A stretch of 64,000 nt of DNA from Dastarcus helophoroides (GCA_028583605.1 CM053330.1:23648129-23712128), one strand, 5' to 3'. Shown: positions 33,131 through 45,359, counted from the first letter of the stretch. Program-made: numbers and translations. Notes: a model not told the origin generated them from the sequence alone.

Positions 33131-33600
33131 AATAAATCTTCTGCTATTTTCAATCAAAAATCAACATTTTTAATCGATTTACAAAGTGGTCCGTAATTCC
33201 CCGACATTTTTCAAATCGCAAAAATGCAGTTTTTGCACTAACTGATATAAGTTGTATGTATAATTTAATACACTTTGACCAAAGTGCTGCGATCCAAAGA
33301 GAGGTTATTAGGTGTACTACAAATTCAAGCTTTGAAATTTTTAGAAAAAAAAATATTTTTTTAAAAATAAATCTTCTGTTATTTTCAATCAAAAATCAAC
33401 ATTTTTAATCGATTTACAAAGTGGTCCGTAATTCCCCATCATTTTTCAAAATCGCAAAAAGGCAGTTTTTGCGCAAACTGATATAAGTTGTATAATTTAA
33501 TACACTTTGACCAAAGTGCTGCGACCCAAAGAGAGGTTATTAGTTGTACTACAAATTCAAGCTTTGCAATTTTTAGAAAAAACATGTTTTTGGAAGTTTT
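33131..33600. repeat. tandem duplication, two units of 235 bp
   Basis: AATAAATCTTCTG(C/T)TATTTTC begins at 33131 and again at 33366, and the next 230 bases are nearly identical, including GATTTACAAAGTGGTCCGTA and GACCAAAGTGCTGCGA(T/C)CC. Only scattered substitutions and one 4-bp indel (GTATGTATAA against GTATAA) separate the units, so the duplication is recent relative to its surroundings. Confidence 0.85.
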
Positions 33601-33649
33601 TAGCAAAAGTAAAATGGTGGTCCACAATACCCCTGTTTCATACAGCCAA

Positions 33650-34940
33650 CTGAAAATTTATATTCTTAATTCCTGAAACCTTTTCTAGAAATTTTCATTT
33701 TTTCCTAAAAATTGGGTTTTTTCCTAAAATTTCGAGGTTTTCTCGTAAGTTCGACGTTTTCTTGGAATTTCGCCTTTTTTTTAAAAACTCGTCTTTTTTA
33801 CAAAATTTCTTTTTTTCTTTTGTAATTGCGCATTTATTTTAAAATTCAACTTCCTTTATCAAAATCCCACTTTCTCAAAATTTCGAATTTTTATCTCAAA
33901 ATTCATCGTTTTTTTCTCAAAATTTCATTTGTCAAATAGGTTTTTTAATTCGACTTTCTGCAAATTTCGACTTGTTTATCAAAATTTGGTAGATCTTTTA
34001 ATGAAAAAATAAACATTTTTAAAATAATATTAATTTATCTGAAAATTTTGAATTTTTGTAATAAATCAAAATTGCAGACTATTCAAATTCCAACTTGTTT
34101 CTCAAAATTTCGACGTTTATTTCAATAGCCGATATTTTCTATTCTATTTTTTTTGGGAGGAGTTTGTTTCTTCACTCAAGAAGTCCTTGAAAAATAAATA
34201 TTTATTTGAGAAATTTCGACTTTTTTCTTGAAATTTCGAACTATTTCCTAAAATGTTCCTCAAAATTCGCCCTTTTTTCGAAATTTCACCAACATTTTTT
34301 ATTGTGAAATTTCGAATTTTTACTAAATTTCGACTCTTTTGAAATTTCGATCTTTTTCTCAAAGTTTTGGCTTTTTTTTTAAATTTTGCTCGTTTTTCAA
34401 AATTTGCTTGGGTTTTCGAAACATTTAATTTTTACCGCGAAAATCGTCCTTTTCTCGAAATTTCGATATTTTCCAAGTTTTTGCAAACAGTCAATTTTTA
34501 TTTTAAATTTGATTTCCTGAAAATTCTGATTGTATTCCAAAACTACTCTAAATTACGACTTAACCAAAAATTCTAAATATTTTATAGAAATTACATCTTT
34601 TTTCTCTCAAGTTTGAGTGTCTGAAAAATTTAACCTGTTTCTCAAGTTTCTCGAAGTTTTTGGAAATTTCTACTTAAAATTGAGCTTTTTATCCAAAATT
34701 CGACTTTTTATCGAAATTTGTTTATTTGTCTAAAATTTGATGAAGTTTTAAGAATAATATAAAAATTTTGAGAATAATATTTTTACGAAGCTTAAAGAGA
34801 AAAATTTCTTTCAAATTTCGAGATTAAATCAAAATTTAAATGGAAATAAAATATGTGACAGAAATATTTTTAGAAACTTTTTTTCTCTCCAAATTTGATT
34901 TTTTCTAGAAATTGCGGCTTTTTTCTTAGAGAATTTCGCA
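33650..34940. repeat. pyrimidine-rich degenerate repeat tract
   Basis: Loose repeats of TTTTTCTCAAAATTTCGA, TTTTTCGAAATTTC and CGACTTTTT with C/T bias on the plus strand, about 1.3 kb. This is the reverse complement in character of 22230-23960. Confidence 0.6.
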
Positions 34941-35029
34941 TTCGCGACTGTGGGAAAACCAACATTTATTACATCCCTAACAAGTATATTATACAGAAAA
35001 TTTAACTTAAATATAACCAACTTCGCCCC

Positions 35030-35530
35030 ACTTGTAAAAAGTATATTCGTGTTTAATTGTTACTGAGTTGCCAGATGCCATGAGAGCTTTTCTATTAAAT
35101 TACGCCTACAACTTCTACTAAAATGACATATTTATTTTAATGAAGTCTACTAAATTTATTCAATTGTTATCATAATGGGAGCATCCAAAAATTTTTTGAT
35201 AACCAAAAAAAAACGAAGTTCGCCCCAAAACGGTCCTAAACTCATTATTTCCACTCGTCTGCTTGTTTCTTCTCGATTATTTTTAAATAAAATCATACTA
35301 TTGCCGCCTTCATATTTTTTAGCGATTAAAAGAAAAAAGGTTATAAATATAATTTCCATATCAGTGCAACATGAAAGGCTAACAAAAATTCCGCTAAACC
35401 ACAAAAATTCTATTAAATGTATTATAAATTTTATCAAACTTTTTTACTAAATACATTGTTTTACTTAATTTTTTTACTAAAAGACAAAAATTCTACTACA
35501 CCTAGAAGAAAATCTACTAATCTGGCTTGT
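35030..35530. other. unassigned repeat-like block with CTACTAAA words
   Basis: ACTTCGCCCCACTTGTAAAA (35021) and AGTTCGCCCCAAAACGGTCC (35217) share a word. CTACTAAA/TCTACTAAT recur between 35100 and 35520, and again in the opposite sense near 51200-51300. This may be one degraded dispersed repeat; no gene was seen. Confidence 0.35.
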
Positions 35531-35909
35531 GCTTTGGAAAGTGCCATAGCGCCATCTGTTAGCGTATAGAAAGAGTATGACGGGTACCACCTATTTCCGT
35601 ATTTGGTCACCAGATGTCCAGAAAATTAAAACTATTTTAGCCCTGGAAACTTGCTGGAACAATCAGTATGGTAGGTTTGGAGAGCCCTGACGACACCCCT
35701 TGAAACGTAGAAGCACCAATGTAAGACAAAACAAGTCTAAAAAGTTATTTTTAACTACCTCAGGTTTTGTTTTCATGGACTTGGAATTGATCAAAATGTT
35801 TGCTTTCAAACATTTATAAATTTATCAGCGAGTTTATTAAAAAATTCTCTTATTTGAACGTAAAGATACTTTTTTTTTAAGTTTAATCCACTCGCAAAGA
35901 GTAAACCCA

Positions 35910-36469
35910 TTATGCTTTCAAAGCACTGCGAGTAGGATGCGGAAACAAGGATAGATGGCGATGAACCGCCTTCTTTGGGTAACAAGTTCCATAACTTGCA
36001 GGTTCTATAAAAAAAGAGTCTCCATAGACAGAAGTCCTCACTGTGTCAAGCTGGACCGCACAGGAATTTGCTGTCTCCGACTCGTAAGCCTCAAGAACCT
36101 TGCCCTTGGGAGGATCAATCCTATTAGTTCCAGCGAGCATCTTCCGTGATAATACTTGTAGAAAAAAGACAAGTCACCAACCATACGCCTGTGCTCTAGT
36201 ATTTCGAGAGAATCGGTTAGGCTTTCGTCATAAATTAGGCGAATCGCTCGTCTTTGAATTGAATCCAAGAGAGCTAAAGTGTGTTTTGGGGCTGAACTCC
36301 AAACATGAGAACAGTATTCTAGTGTTGGTCTAACTTGAGCTTTGTACAGTAGTATTAATAGCTGATGAGATGTGAAGTACTTTTTAGCTGTAAAAAGAAA
36401 GCCTAGCTTCTGAGAGGCGGAAAAGTTAGTGCTCGCATTCACTCCTAGGATAGATAGATTAGATCCCAT
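35910..36469 (-). pseudogene. C-terminal region of element B ORF2
   Basis: The frame reads ILLYKAQVRPTLEYCSHVWS, then LALLDSIQRRAIRLI and HRRMVGDLSFFYKYYHGRCS. This R.tLEYcshVW...l.lLd.iQrrA.rli...l..L.hRR.vg.lslfYryyhG pattern is the region after the RT domain in Jockey/CR1-type elements of insects. It overlaps the RT frame by a few bases, which shows a frameshift. Confidence 0.8.
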
Positions 36470-37673
36470 CGGAAAGATTTTCCGTCCATTAGTATGTTTG
36501 TTGCATTATCGTTTGATGTTTTCTTAGAGAAAACCGCGGCCTGAGTTTTTAAAGCGTTGAAGTCGACCAAATTGTTCTTACCCCATTTCAGAATAATCTC
36601 GAGATCCCGATTAATTGTCTGTATCTGCTGTTCTCTTAGTCGATCTGAAGCAGCAAAAGATAATGGTTTGTCGGAGAAAAGAGATGACACAAGGTTACTA
36701 TCATCTGCGTAGCTATACGTAGGGTTGGAAGTTGAAGCTAAGAGATCGTTTATGTGTAACAGAAATAGAGTAGGAGACAGAACAGACCCCTGAGGCACCC
36801 CTGCGTTAATCACAAATGCCTCGGATGAGATGGCATCGACGACGACCTGAAGAGATCTGTCAGCGAGAAAATTGGATATCAAATGACAGGGTCCAGGAGG
36901 AAGACCATAAGATGTTAATTTGGCTAGAAGAGATCGGTGCCAGACTCTGGCGAAAGCCTTTGAGATATCCAATGCCACAATCCTAGTCTCTCCATGTTTT
37001 TCCATAGCTGAGTTAGAGATATGAGTAACATATGCCAGTAGATCGCCAGTGGAACGTTGTTGTCTAAAACCGTATTGCCTGTCGGGATGATTCTATTTTC
37101 CTCCAGATACTTGAGAATCTCGATGTTGATAACCTTTTCTATCACTTTAGATATAGCGGGTAATAAAGATATAGGGCGATAGTTGTTAGTCAGATTCCTT
37201 TTTCCCTTTTTAGGAACAGGCTGCACCGTAGCAGATTTCCAGATGTTAGGGGATACACCTTTGTTGTAAGAGAGTGTGAACAATTTGCTTAAGACAGGAG
37301 TCAACTCTGGGGCGCACTTCTTAAGAAAAATAGCGGGAATACCATCAAGGCCAGAAGCTTTGGAGGTGTCGAGCTCAATGAGAATCTTCCCGATTGTGCG
37401 TTTTCTGAAAACAACTTCAGGCATCGAAGTGCCAACCTTAGGAAGAATAGAAGGTTCTGCGTTTCGAGAATCAAGATTGGAATTTTCAGCAAACATTAAG
37501 GCTAACATGTCAGCCTTTTCCTTGGAGGTAGTAGCAATATTGCTATTTTCATCGAGTAAAGGTGAAAAATTTGAAGGTGTAAAATTTTTTCCAATCGACT
37601 TTCCAAATCCCGTTCGGACAGTTGATAGGTCTCTGGCGCATTTTACGATCGAAATCACCTTTTGCCTCGTCAA
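36445..37673 (-). pseudogene. reverse transcriptase of element B ORF2
   Basis: Two overlapping frames. In 37673-36924: TIGKILIELDTSKASGLDGI, WKSATVQPVPKKG, NNYRPISLLPAISKVIEKVI. In 37005-36445: motif A VALDISKAFARVWH, motif B NAGVPQGSVLSPTLFLLHIN, the catalytic box YSYADDSNLVSSL. The YADD box is intact. Motif A keeps its catalytic Asp, although the second Asp of the usual KAFDRVWH is Ala. The frameshift lies near 37080. Confidence 0.85.
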
Positions 37674-37887
37674 TTACATGTTTACAAGAATTTCATGCAT
37701 CTACAAATATGGTCCGAGTCTCGACTGAGGGATTATTTCGCCAACGACGACATGCCCGATTTTTGCAGGAGACAGCCCGAGCACATTTTTTACTGAACCA
37801 AGATTTACTGGAGGCGGACTTCTTTTGGGAGTGGGGAATTGAGCATTCCATACCAATCAGGATAGTTTCCGTGATGGATTAGGCCAC

Positions 37888-38752
37888 TTAGGAAGGATTG
37901 CCTGAGTTAAAGCAGACTTCCTGCCATGGGAAAGATGCAAAGAAGTCTCTTAATTCTTCCCAGTTTGTCGAGTTAAAGTGCCAAACCCTACGGGACTGCG
38001 TCTGGGAAGAAGGTGATATATGAAGCGAGCGAGAGGCTGCTACAAGCTTGTGATTTGAATTTTCAAGCGGTGATGTCACAAAGATTTTATACGAATTTGG
38101 TGAATTTGTACGGAAAAGGTCGGGTAGATTAGGTTGATGAGAATCTACATCAGGAATTCTTGTGGGTTCCTCAACTAATTGCGATAATCCACAAGTGATG
38201 GCGAAAGCCTCTGCCATCCTTCCCGCGTCGTCAGTTCGGAAAGAAAACCTTAACCAGAGGATGTTATGTACGTTGAAGTCACCGAGAAAGACAACCTCAG
38301 CGTTTGGATAATTCGTCTGTAGATGATCAAAGATTACGGAGAGATAAGAGAAGAGCTGTCTGTATGAGGGATCGTTTGGAGATAAATAAAGTGAACAAAT
38401 GAATATTACTTCGCTTTTGGAGCAGATTTTTAGCCAAATCACATCATGATCAGCATATTCCAGTGCTTTTCTCGTTGACAGGACAAATTTCTCTCTTGTG
38501 TCGAAATTTTGAGTGCAAGTCGTAGTTAGGGCAAAGCAAATGGACTGTATTGATGGATGGGGAGACTTGGGTTTCTGTCAGAGGCAGTACATGGGGTCTT
38601 TCATTTTGAAGGTGTTGATGAACCGAGTTTAAATTTGAGTTTAGACCCCGAATGTTACAGAATTGAATTTTGAATGAATTGTTTGACAGAAACTTGGCCC
38701 GTGGTACATTAAAATTTTCCGTCGATTTTAGATTCACTCGTACACCCTCCAC
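37888..38752 (-). pseudogene. endonuclease domain of element B ORF2
   Basis: The first frame (38752-38450) holds FKIQFCNIRGLNSNLNSVHQ and VLPLTETQVS, the N-terminal motif with the catalytic Glu. The second (38442-37888) holds IFICSLYLSPNDPSYRQLF and VVFLGDFNVHNILWL with catalytic D-x-N, then the region LVEEPTRIP. The expected SDH motif is replaced by NSNHKLVAASRSL, so the enzyme is probably dead as well as frameshifted near 38445. Confidence 0.8.
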
Positions 38753-38899
38753 AAGGGACAGGATGAGGAAAGAAGAATAGCAGGAACCGACTCACGTGAC
38801 AGAGACGGAAACATGATGTAAGCATCATTTCACCCCCTCCTAGTGATACGTGGGGTGGTACTAACTTGGACGACTGAATGTTCCAGTCTACCACCTACC

Positions 38900-40124
38900 A
38901 AACTACTTATCGCGAAGTGACTTCCTAACTATTAAATATTCTGCTTCTTGGGCATTTAAGCTTCTTTACATAACCATATAGATTATTTCATGTAAGCTCA
39001 AGAATAAAAATCAATAGGGCTGAAATTAGTGCTACGAGCAGCCCCCGAAATTCTATTATCACAAGCTATAACCCAGCGATCCGAAAAATTTTAATCAAAA
39101 TGATTCCGCAATTTAAGCAAAAAAATAAGGGAAAGCTTCATCTTGCATGAAGTAGATATTCCGACATAAAATTTCATAATTTGTAAACTAGAATTATTAT
39201 TTCTAGTTTTTAGAGCTATTATATTTGTATACAATCTAGTTAATGATCTTGTCTATTTTGGGTTACTACATAATAAAAAACTTGTCACACTATCCAAATG
39301 TTCTATTTATATAGCAAATTTCAAGATATTTCAAAAAATTCACAGATTTCGCAATCCTTGCAACCAACGGAGACATTGGAAATGATAACACCAAATAGAA
39401 ACATAATTAACACTTTATTTAACATACAAGGTTATACAGGGTATTTACAAATTTCAAAGACAACATTGGCAGTTGATTCGGAATGATAAATAAATACGAA
39501 TTACGAAAAAAAATTAATAAAAAATGTTTACTTTTCGAATTGCAGACTTTCAAAGTTGTTATAAAAAATAATTTAATTAATCATTTCATAACCTCTTTAC
39601 CGATCGTGTTAAAATATGAAACCTTTATTTATTTAGATTATTAAGGCTAGAATCTTAGTGACGAAGACCCTTGTTTTATCCGACATCCCTTGTAATTCAC
39701 CACGACAATTATCTATGTATCTTCGAAGTAGTAAATAATAATAATTATATAAAATATGTATTGATTTACAACAATACGTATTACGTTAATTCTGTAATAA
39801 ACCTTGTGTTATTTATTATTATTATTTTGTTGTTGCTTAATTCGTGAAGTTTAATATTGTATAATCTTAAGTATAGATTTTATCTCATCATTTTTATATG
39901 TAATTATTCAGATTATAAGATGCTCTTTTTCAAAAAGTTTCGGACTATAAGGGAGAAGTACTTTATAGTTCGCCAAAATTGATTTTCCGATAACACCTTC
40001 CAAACATTTTTAGACGGGTCTACTGCATTCCGAATATTGGGCTAGAAATCTGAACTGCCGATGCCGATCACTATTCGGGTATTTAAATTGATTGTTGTTA
40101 AATATTCGAAGGACCAGTACACTA
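38900..40124. other. intergenic, AT-rich
   Basis: No gene was recognised. Simple ATT/ATTATT runs occur at 39805-39830, and a weak open frame at 39298-39486 resembles nothing known to me. Confidence 0.4.
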
Positions 40125-40848
40125 TGAGGCGCCGTTCACAACATAATTATTTTTCATGAATATTTAATAAATCAAACAATATATGTAAAATTTTAAATTA
40201 TATATTGTTTCGTTCTTGAAATATACTTCATTTCTGTAAAAATGAATATTTATATTCTCCTGATAGAAATTTTACATAAATCTATTTAAATATTTTATAT
40301 GAAAGTTTTATGTGGTTTTAAAAATATTTATATAAACTGTGAAACATGAAACGACCGTGAGAGGCGATAGTAGCCGCACGAATCGGGCATGGAGTATGGT
40401 ATTATTTATATATCAATTTTATTTTTCGTTGTCGCCACCTGAATCTTGATTATATTTATATATTCATCAATAGCACTAAAATCTGACATAAAAAGTGACA
40501 GCATGCTGCTAATAATAATAATAATAATAATAACAAAATAATAATAAATAAATAAATAATAAAATAAAAAAAGTTTCAAACCTTAATTTAAGTTCCAGCG
40601 CTTCTAGCGCCCGCTACGGTGGTTTGATATATCACACTTTATATAAATATTTTTGAAATCACATAAAATCTTTATAAGAGATATTTAAGAATATTTATAT
40701 AAAATTTTTAACAGAAGATTAAAATATCCATATTCATTAAAATTAAATATACTGCAAGAAAGAAATAATATATAATTTCAAATTTAATATAAATTGTTTG
40801 ATTTATTAAATATTCATAAAAAATTATTATGTCCTGAACGGCACCTCA
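40125..40848. mobile_element. foldback element, 724 bp with arms of about 220 bp and TA flanks
   Basis: The ends are TGAGGCGCCGTTCACAACAT and (reverse complement of the right end) TGAGGTGCCGTTCAGGACAT, both preceded by TA when read outward. The arms continue through AATTATTTTTCATGAATATT / AATTTTTTATGAATATTTAA, a CAAACAAT word and ATTTATATAAA words. The centre holds (AAT)n microsatellite at about 40509-40570 and no gene. Confidence 0.85.
40509..40570 (+). repeat. AAT/AAAT microsatellite
   Basis: About nine consecutive AAT units followed by AAATAAATAAAT in the centre of the foldback. Confidence 0.8.
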
Positions 40849-41366
40849 TACTACACAGTGGTTAAAAAATATGTTTCCTGTTTATGGGCTATTGACTACT
40901 CTATATTGAAGTCAGTTAGCTACCGCTTACAAACAAGATATATGATCTACTTATCACAGGGCCAAGATTTAGAAGTAAGAGGTCGACAATCCCTTAGTAG
41001 GTAAAGAATTTATAAAGAAATCGGAACATTCCAGCCCGCTTGAAGTCTTGCAGCTTCAATAAAATCCTAATAATATGATAAATAGCAAACCAATTGCAAG
41101 AAATGATCAAAATTACAGATATAAAGCTTAAGAATAGACTTATAATTACGGGGATCTTACATTATTACTTAGTAGTACTGAAATTAGAATTGATCCAAAC
41201 AAAATTTTAAATAATATACAGGCTCTTTTAGTTAACATTTCCACAGCCGATATCTCTGAAAATAAAAAGGACCTATATATTGTATTATAAGTTTAGCATT
41301 TTAATGATCAGATGAATTAACCCTAAGAGTGCGTTTAGATTAGAGATTTATTTCATAATAGAAATC

Positions 41367-42430
41367 TCAGGTATCTGAGACTAAATTCCCTTGCCCGTTT
41401 ACACTAGGACACAAATATAGCTGAATAAAATTACTAACACTTTTAGCTGAGATCAAATCTGTTGATAAGTCGTTCATATAAAAATCGCGACTGATTATTT
41501 TACTTTCTAATGGGAATTGTTCTTCAGCTTCTTTTGCTATTTTAAGAAACGGGCTGCAAAAAAGGGTGCACAAGTGGTGCCGTAAGTTACCATTATTATT
41601 AAACAGAAAGTTTAAATAAGTCCTTCTTTGCTGATGCCATAAAACTCGTTGAAAATCGGTGTCATATGGATACCCTTTTTATCATTCTGTACATTTTGGT
41701 GATCTTACTTGACAGTACAATAGGATAAATTAGAAACGGAACGGAAATCTTCTTGTATTATTGATTGGGCGAATTGCATGTCATATTTTTGTTCCTTTGA
41801 ATGGACTTTTAAATGACCAGCTGCATTCAAACCAATTTGTTTTCTTGAAAATGAAGTTAATTTTTTCAAATTTCAATGGAATTTCTAATTACTCCCAAAA
41901 TAAACTTGTTTCAGTTAATGAATCTATTTATATTATTTCGCATTGAAATCAGGATCATCGAAAAAAACATTAGAGGGCAGTTGAATGGCAAATTTATCAA
42001 TCTTAAAAATTGAGGTTGGTTCTGTGATTTTGTTTATCTTATTCCAGATCACACGTGAATTCGTTTAGATGTGATTTGATCCATATGGTACATTACTTCA
42101 AACTCTTTTAAAGAAAATTACAATTTTTTAACTAATGCTGAAGTAATGATGTTCGCTCGACACCCTGGATTTAACAACGCTGGACATTGTTTAAAGTTAC
42201 TGCACCTATTTCTAATTAAAACTAGAGCTGTACTGGTTGTACTGATTGCCATTTTCGCTTTGCATGATCATTTAATTTTTCGGCTATTATGGGAATAAAT
42301 AAAATTATTTCCCTTTTTTTGCCGAAAGCTCTAAAACCTTTAATACAGTTAATTAGTTGTCTTAGACCGGGTTGTGTGGTTTTTGTGAATTAAAAAATGT
42401 TTAGGACAGTTGGACCTGTTCTTTTATTTT
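41367..42430 (-). pseudogene. BEL/Pao retrotransposon gag-pol remnant
   Basis: Read on the minus strand through several frame breaks, the pieces follow BEL/Pao order. First comes a gag-like LRQLINCIKGFRAFGKKRE, then FIPIIAEKLNDHAKRKWQ (as in SKLD..TRR.WE). Next is a protease-region piece, FAIQLPSNVFFDDPDFN, with ISRKQ-like GLNAAGHLK (as in LADP.FN and T..GW..SG). RT pieces follow: YDTDFQRVLWH, then FLKIAKEAEEQFPLESKII and SRDFYMNDLSTDLISA, where intact relatives have DFYVDDLLTGA. The catalytic YVDD is changed to YMND. No LTRs were recognised at its ends. Confidence 0.75.
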
Positions 42431-43060
42431 AAAGCGATCTTGCATAATTAATTAATAATAATAATTAGCTGATACTGACAATGATTCAATAACGTCACTT
42501 GAATCTCCCTCCACAGAATCGCAAAGATAATGAAATTTCTTAATATCAAAAATACGCTTGTCGTAATGAACTGAACACTTGAATCTAAAAACGAAAATGG
42601 GAAGCGGCTTTAAATTAGCAACATATATGGTATTTAATTATACTCGCGCCGTTTAATAATAATACATTTCAATTTATGTCAGTTACAGTTTTATCGGATG
42701 TTCAAATGTATCAAGTGTGCTCTACTTTTTTTTTTAGAAGAGAACGTAGCGAACCCGGCACTCGATTACTTATTGATTATTTTGGTTGATCCCTCAAGGG
42801 TAATTTTGACGTCTTATTTATCCAGCGAGGTTAAGATTTTCTAATCTAAAGAAAATCCTCCAGAAATCTATTTTCTTTCACGTTTTTACGATGATTTGAA
42901 TTACTAAGATACACAAATTTATAAAACAGTCTAGAGGAGTAACAATTTCCATTCTACATCCAAAAAATGAGAATTTTCCATCAGAAGGTTTGTTATGATA
43001 GCAATTCAAATGTATTAAAACCTTGCAGTTGTCAATCACTGATAATTTCTTTGGGATTTA
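42430..43060. other. unannotated, possibly more of the BEL/Pao remnant
   Basis: No motif was recognised in either strand beyond 42430. A CG-bearing patch, AGAACGTAGCGAACCCGGCA at 42741, stands out against AT-rich flanks but matches nothing I know. Confidence 0.3.
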
Positions 43061-44180
43061 CGTTCCTAAAAAATTTTCATCGTCAACTTATTGACTTTTT
43101 CATTTGAACGAAACTCAAAATGTCGAAAACTTGTCAAAAATAGATTTGGAGTACTCTCTCCAAATTTTTACTCTTCTTTACAAAATTATGCGTTTATGCT
43201 TTCAAAATAATTATAAACACAAATTTTGGACTTTTCCGAAATTTAATAAATTTTTTCCACAATTTCGACTTTTTTAAATTTTTACATCAAACTTGCAATT
43301 TTTGTGTTTTTTCCTAAAACTTCGGATTTCAAACGAATTCAAAATTTGAACATCAGTTTTGCGAGTCTAACCCAAGTTGTTGCATTAAAAAAATAAATAT
43401 AGCGTATTTTCTTGAAATTTGTTTGAAATTTTTATGTTAAATAATAAATTCTAAATATTTCTAAAGATTTTGACTTATTTTCGAAATTTTGACCTCAGCC
43501 TAAAAAATTCTTTAAATTATAAATATATAAAATCGAAAACTCAGGATTTTTTATAGAAATTTTGAAACGTCAACTTTTTTTTCGAAATTTAAAACCCCCT
43601 TTTTTATTAAATCATGAGTGGTGGGTTTCCTCAAATTTTAAAATCCCAAAATTTAAACTTTACTTTCTACTCTTACAATAAAGGTTTCAACCAGTGTTAA
43701 AGCTTTAATTTTATATTTTTAAGGTTTTAAATTTAATCAAGACTCTTTTTTTTTAAGAACACAAGTCACTTATTTAAAATCTTGACTTTGAATGAAATAT
43801 TTTAATTTTTTTCAAATGATTTTGATTTAGTTGCAAAGTTTTATCTTTAACCTCAAAATGTTGACCTATGTTTTGAAATTTTAGAACATTATGAATTTTT
43901 TGAAGTCCTGGAATATTTTCCTAAAATTGTCTATTTTTTTACTATTTTTCTCGCAACTTTTCTGAATTCAAAATTTTGGCCTTATTTATTTTTTTTTATT
44001 TTCGACCTTAGTATTCGACCTGAGATTTCCAGTGAAAACTTGAATATTCAAATATTTTTCTTTCGACTTTTTTCTATTTTTAAGGTTATTTTTGCAATGT
44101 TTATCTTTTCTAAATTTACAGTTTCCATTAGCCAAGTTTCTTCTGAAAGATTATTTTTTAAATTGAAATATACTCGTATA
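43060..44180. repeat. AT-rich degenerate repeat tract
   Basis: TTTTCGAAATTTTGAC-type words in loose repetition, pyrimidine-biased on plus. No coding frame. Confidence 0.5.
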
Positions 44181-44689
44181 ACCAAATAGACTACGAAATA
44201 ATTTAAATCAAAATAATATTAAGGCATCTATGCTCATGGTTCTTGAAAGAAATATTTTAATACAAAGCGAAAACAATGAAATATTAAAATATATTTAATC
44301 TACAAGCAAAAATTTGTCAACTTTATTGTAAAAGTAATTTACATTTATTTGAGCCCTAAAAATTATAAGTGCAGATATTTTACCACATTCGTTTACTGAG
44401 TACTTCAAGACAGTACGTGAATTGGATTTAGGGTAAGAGTTTACAGCATAATAATGGAATTATAACCCCTCATTAAAGGGCCTTTAAGTTTGCGCATCTT
44501 TACATGCTCACAATACCGCCTACAGTGTTCAGTTTTTGTTAGCGGTGTTTTCGTACTTAACTCACTAGATTCTCTATTTTCAATCTCTCGTAAATGTTTT
44601 TTACGCTCTCAATATGTCTTACACTTTTCGCTATTTTTCATACTCTTAATATCCATAGCTGATGGCCTTATCCAATGAAACGTCACTGG

Positions 44690-44880
44690 AGTAAACGAAT
44701 ATGGTGCACTGCGGTGAACTGTAAACTTAACATTCTCCCATAGTTTTTATGCGGCCTCTCGACGCCGAGAGCGCTCGACTGGCGATCCGAGTATGTCCGA
44801 CCGACCGACACCTTGTTCTTCAAGCTTGAACGAAAACCCGAAACTTCACCCCATATCTCAACATAAACATTTCCAATGTT
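44690..44880. other. locally GC-richer segment of unknown nature
   Basis: The stretch 44750-44820 (GCGGCCTCTCGACGCCGAGA, then GCGCTCGACTGGCGATCCGA and CCGACCGACCGACACC) is far richer in G+C and CpG than its surroundings. A minus-strand frame of 76 codons crosses it, but its sequence is not recognisable. Confidence 0.3.
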
Positions 44881-44974
44881 AAAAATATGTTTTAGTGTAC
44901 TGATTTTTCGCATTAGTGGGGTGTTGGATTAGCGGATGTCGGGTTAGCGGCTGTCGGATTAATAAAATTGGGAA

Positions 44975-45255
44975 TGAATTCGGAAAAAAACTGCAATTTT
45001 GTTTACATCCTCCATATTTTCGACTTGCGGTCTCATCTCGGTAATCCGACATTTCTAATTCGACACGTTCCATAATCCTGTGACAATTGTAAAATTTGAA
45101 AATGACGCGTATTTTGAAAAAAAAATGACTTCGGATTGGCGGGGTGTCAGATTACAGAAATTATGCAGTAATTCTAAAAAAACTGCAATTTTGTTAAAAT
45201 CTTCCATATTTTCAAATTACGGTCTCATCTCGGTGATCCGATACGTTCGGTAATC
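44975..45255. repeat. imperfect tandem duplication, unit about 193 bp
   Basis: AAAAAAACTGCAATTTTGTTTACATCCTCC, in shorter words AACTGCAATTTTGTT and CTCCATATTTTC, then CGGTCTCATCTCGGTAATCC, recurs about 193 bases later as AACTGCAATTTTGTT, TTCCATATTTTC and CGGTCTCATCTCGGTGATCC. Flanking GGATTAGCGG / GGATTGGCGG words also repeat. Confidence 0.7.
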
Positions 45256-45359
45256 TGGTGTGTTAATTTCAAAAGTCAAAAAACACGAATTTAGAAAAAA
45301 TAAAATTTTAGATTTTTTAATAAAGTTGAAATTTAAAGCTCCAAAATTTTCGAAACATA

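Larger units (their letters stand above)
35870..38900 (-). mobile_element. non-LTR retrotransposon B (Jockey/CR1-like), 3 kb, defective
   Basis: A minus-strand element. Its parts are endonuclease (about 38680-37888), RT (37673-36445) and a C-terminal region (36469-35910), ending at a short A tail (T run at 35870-35878 on plus). Several frame changes (near 38445, 37690, 37080, 36460) break ORF2. The left and right limits are approximate and no target duplication was found. No ORF1 is visible; 5' truncation is likely. Confidence 0.85.

Noticed and set aside
35955..37882. Plus-strand open frames up to 150 codons over element B
   Set aside because: Antisense to the RT and endonuclease frames on minus; no motifs of their own.
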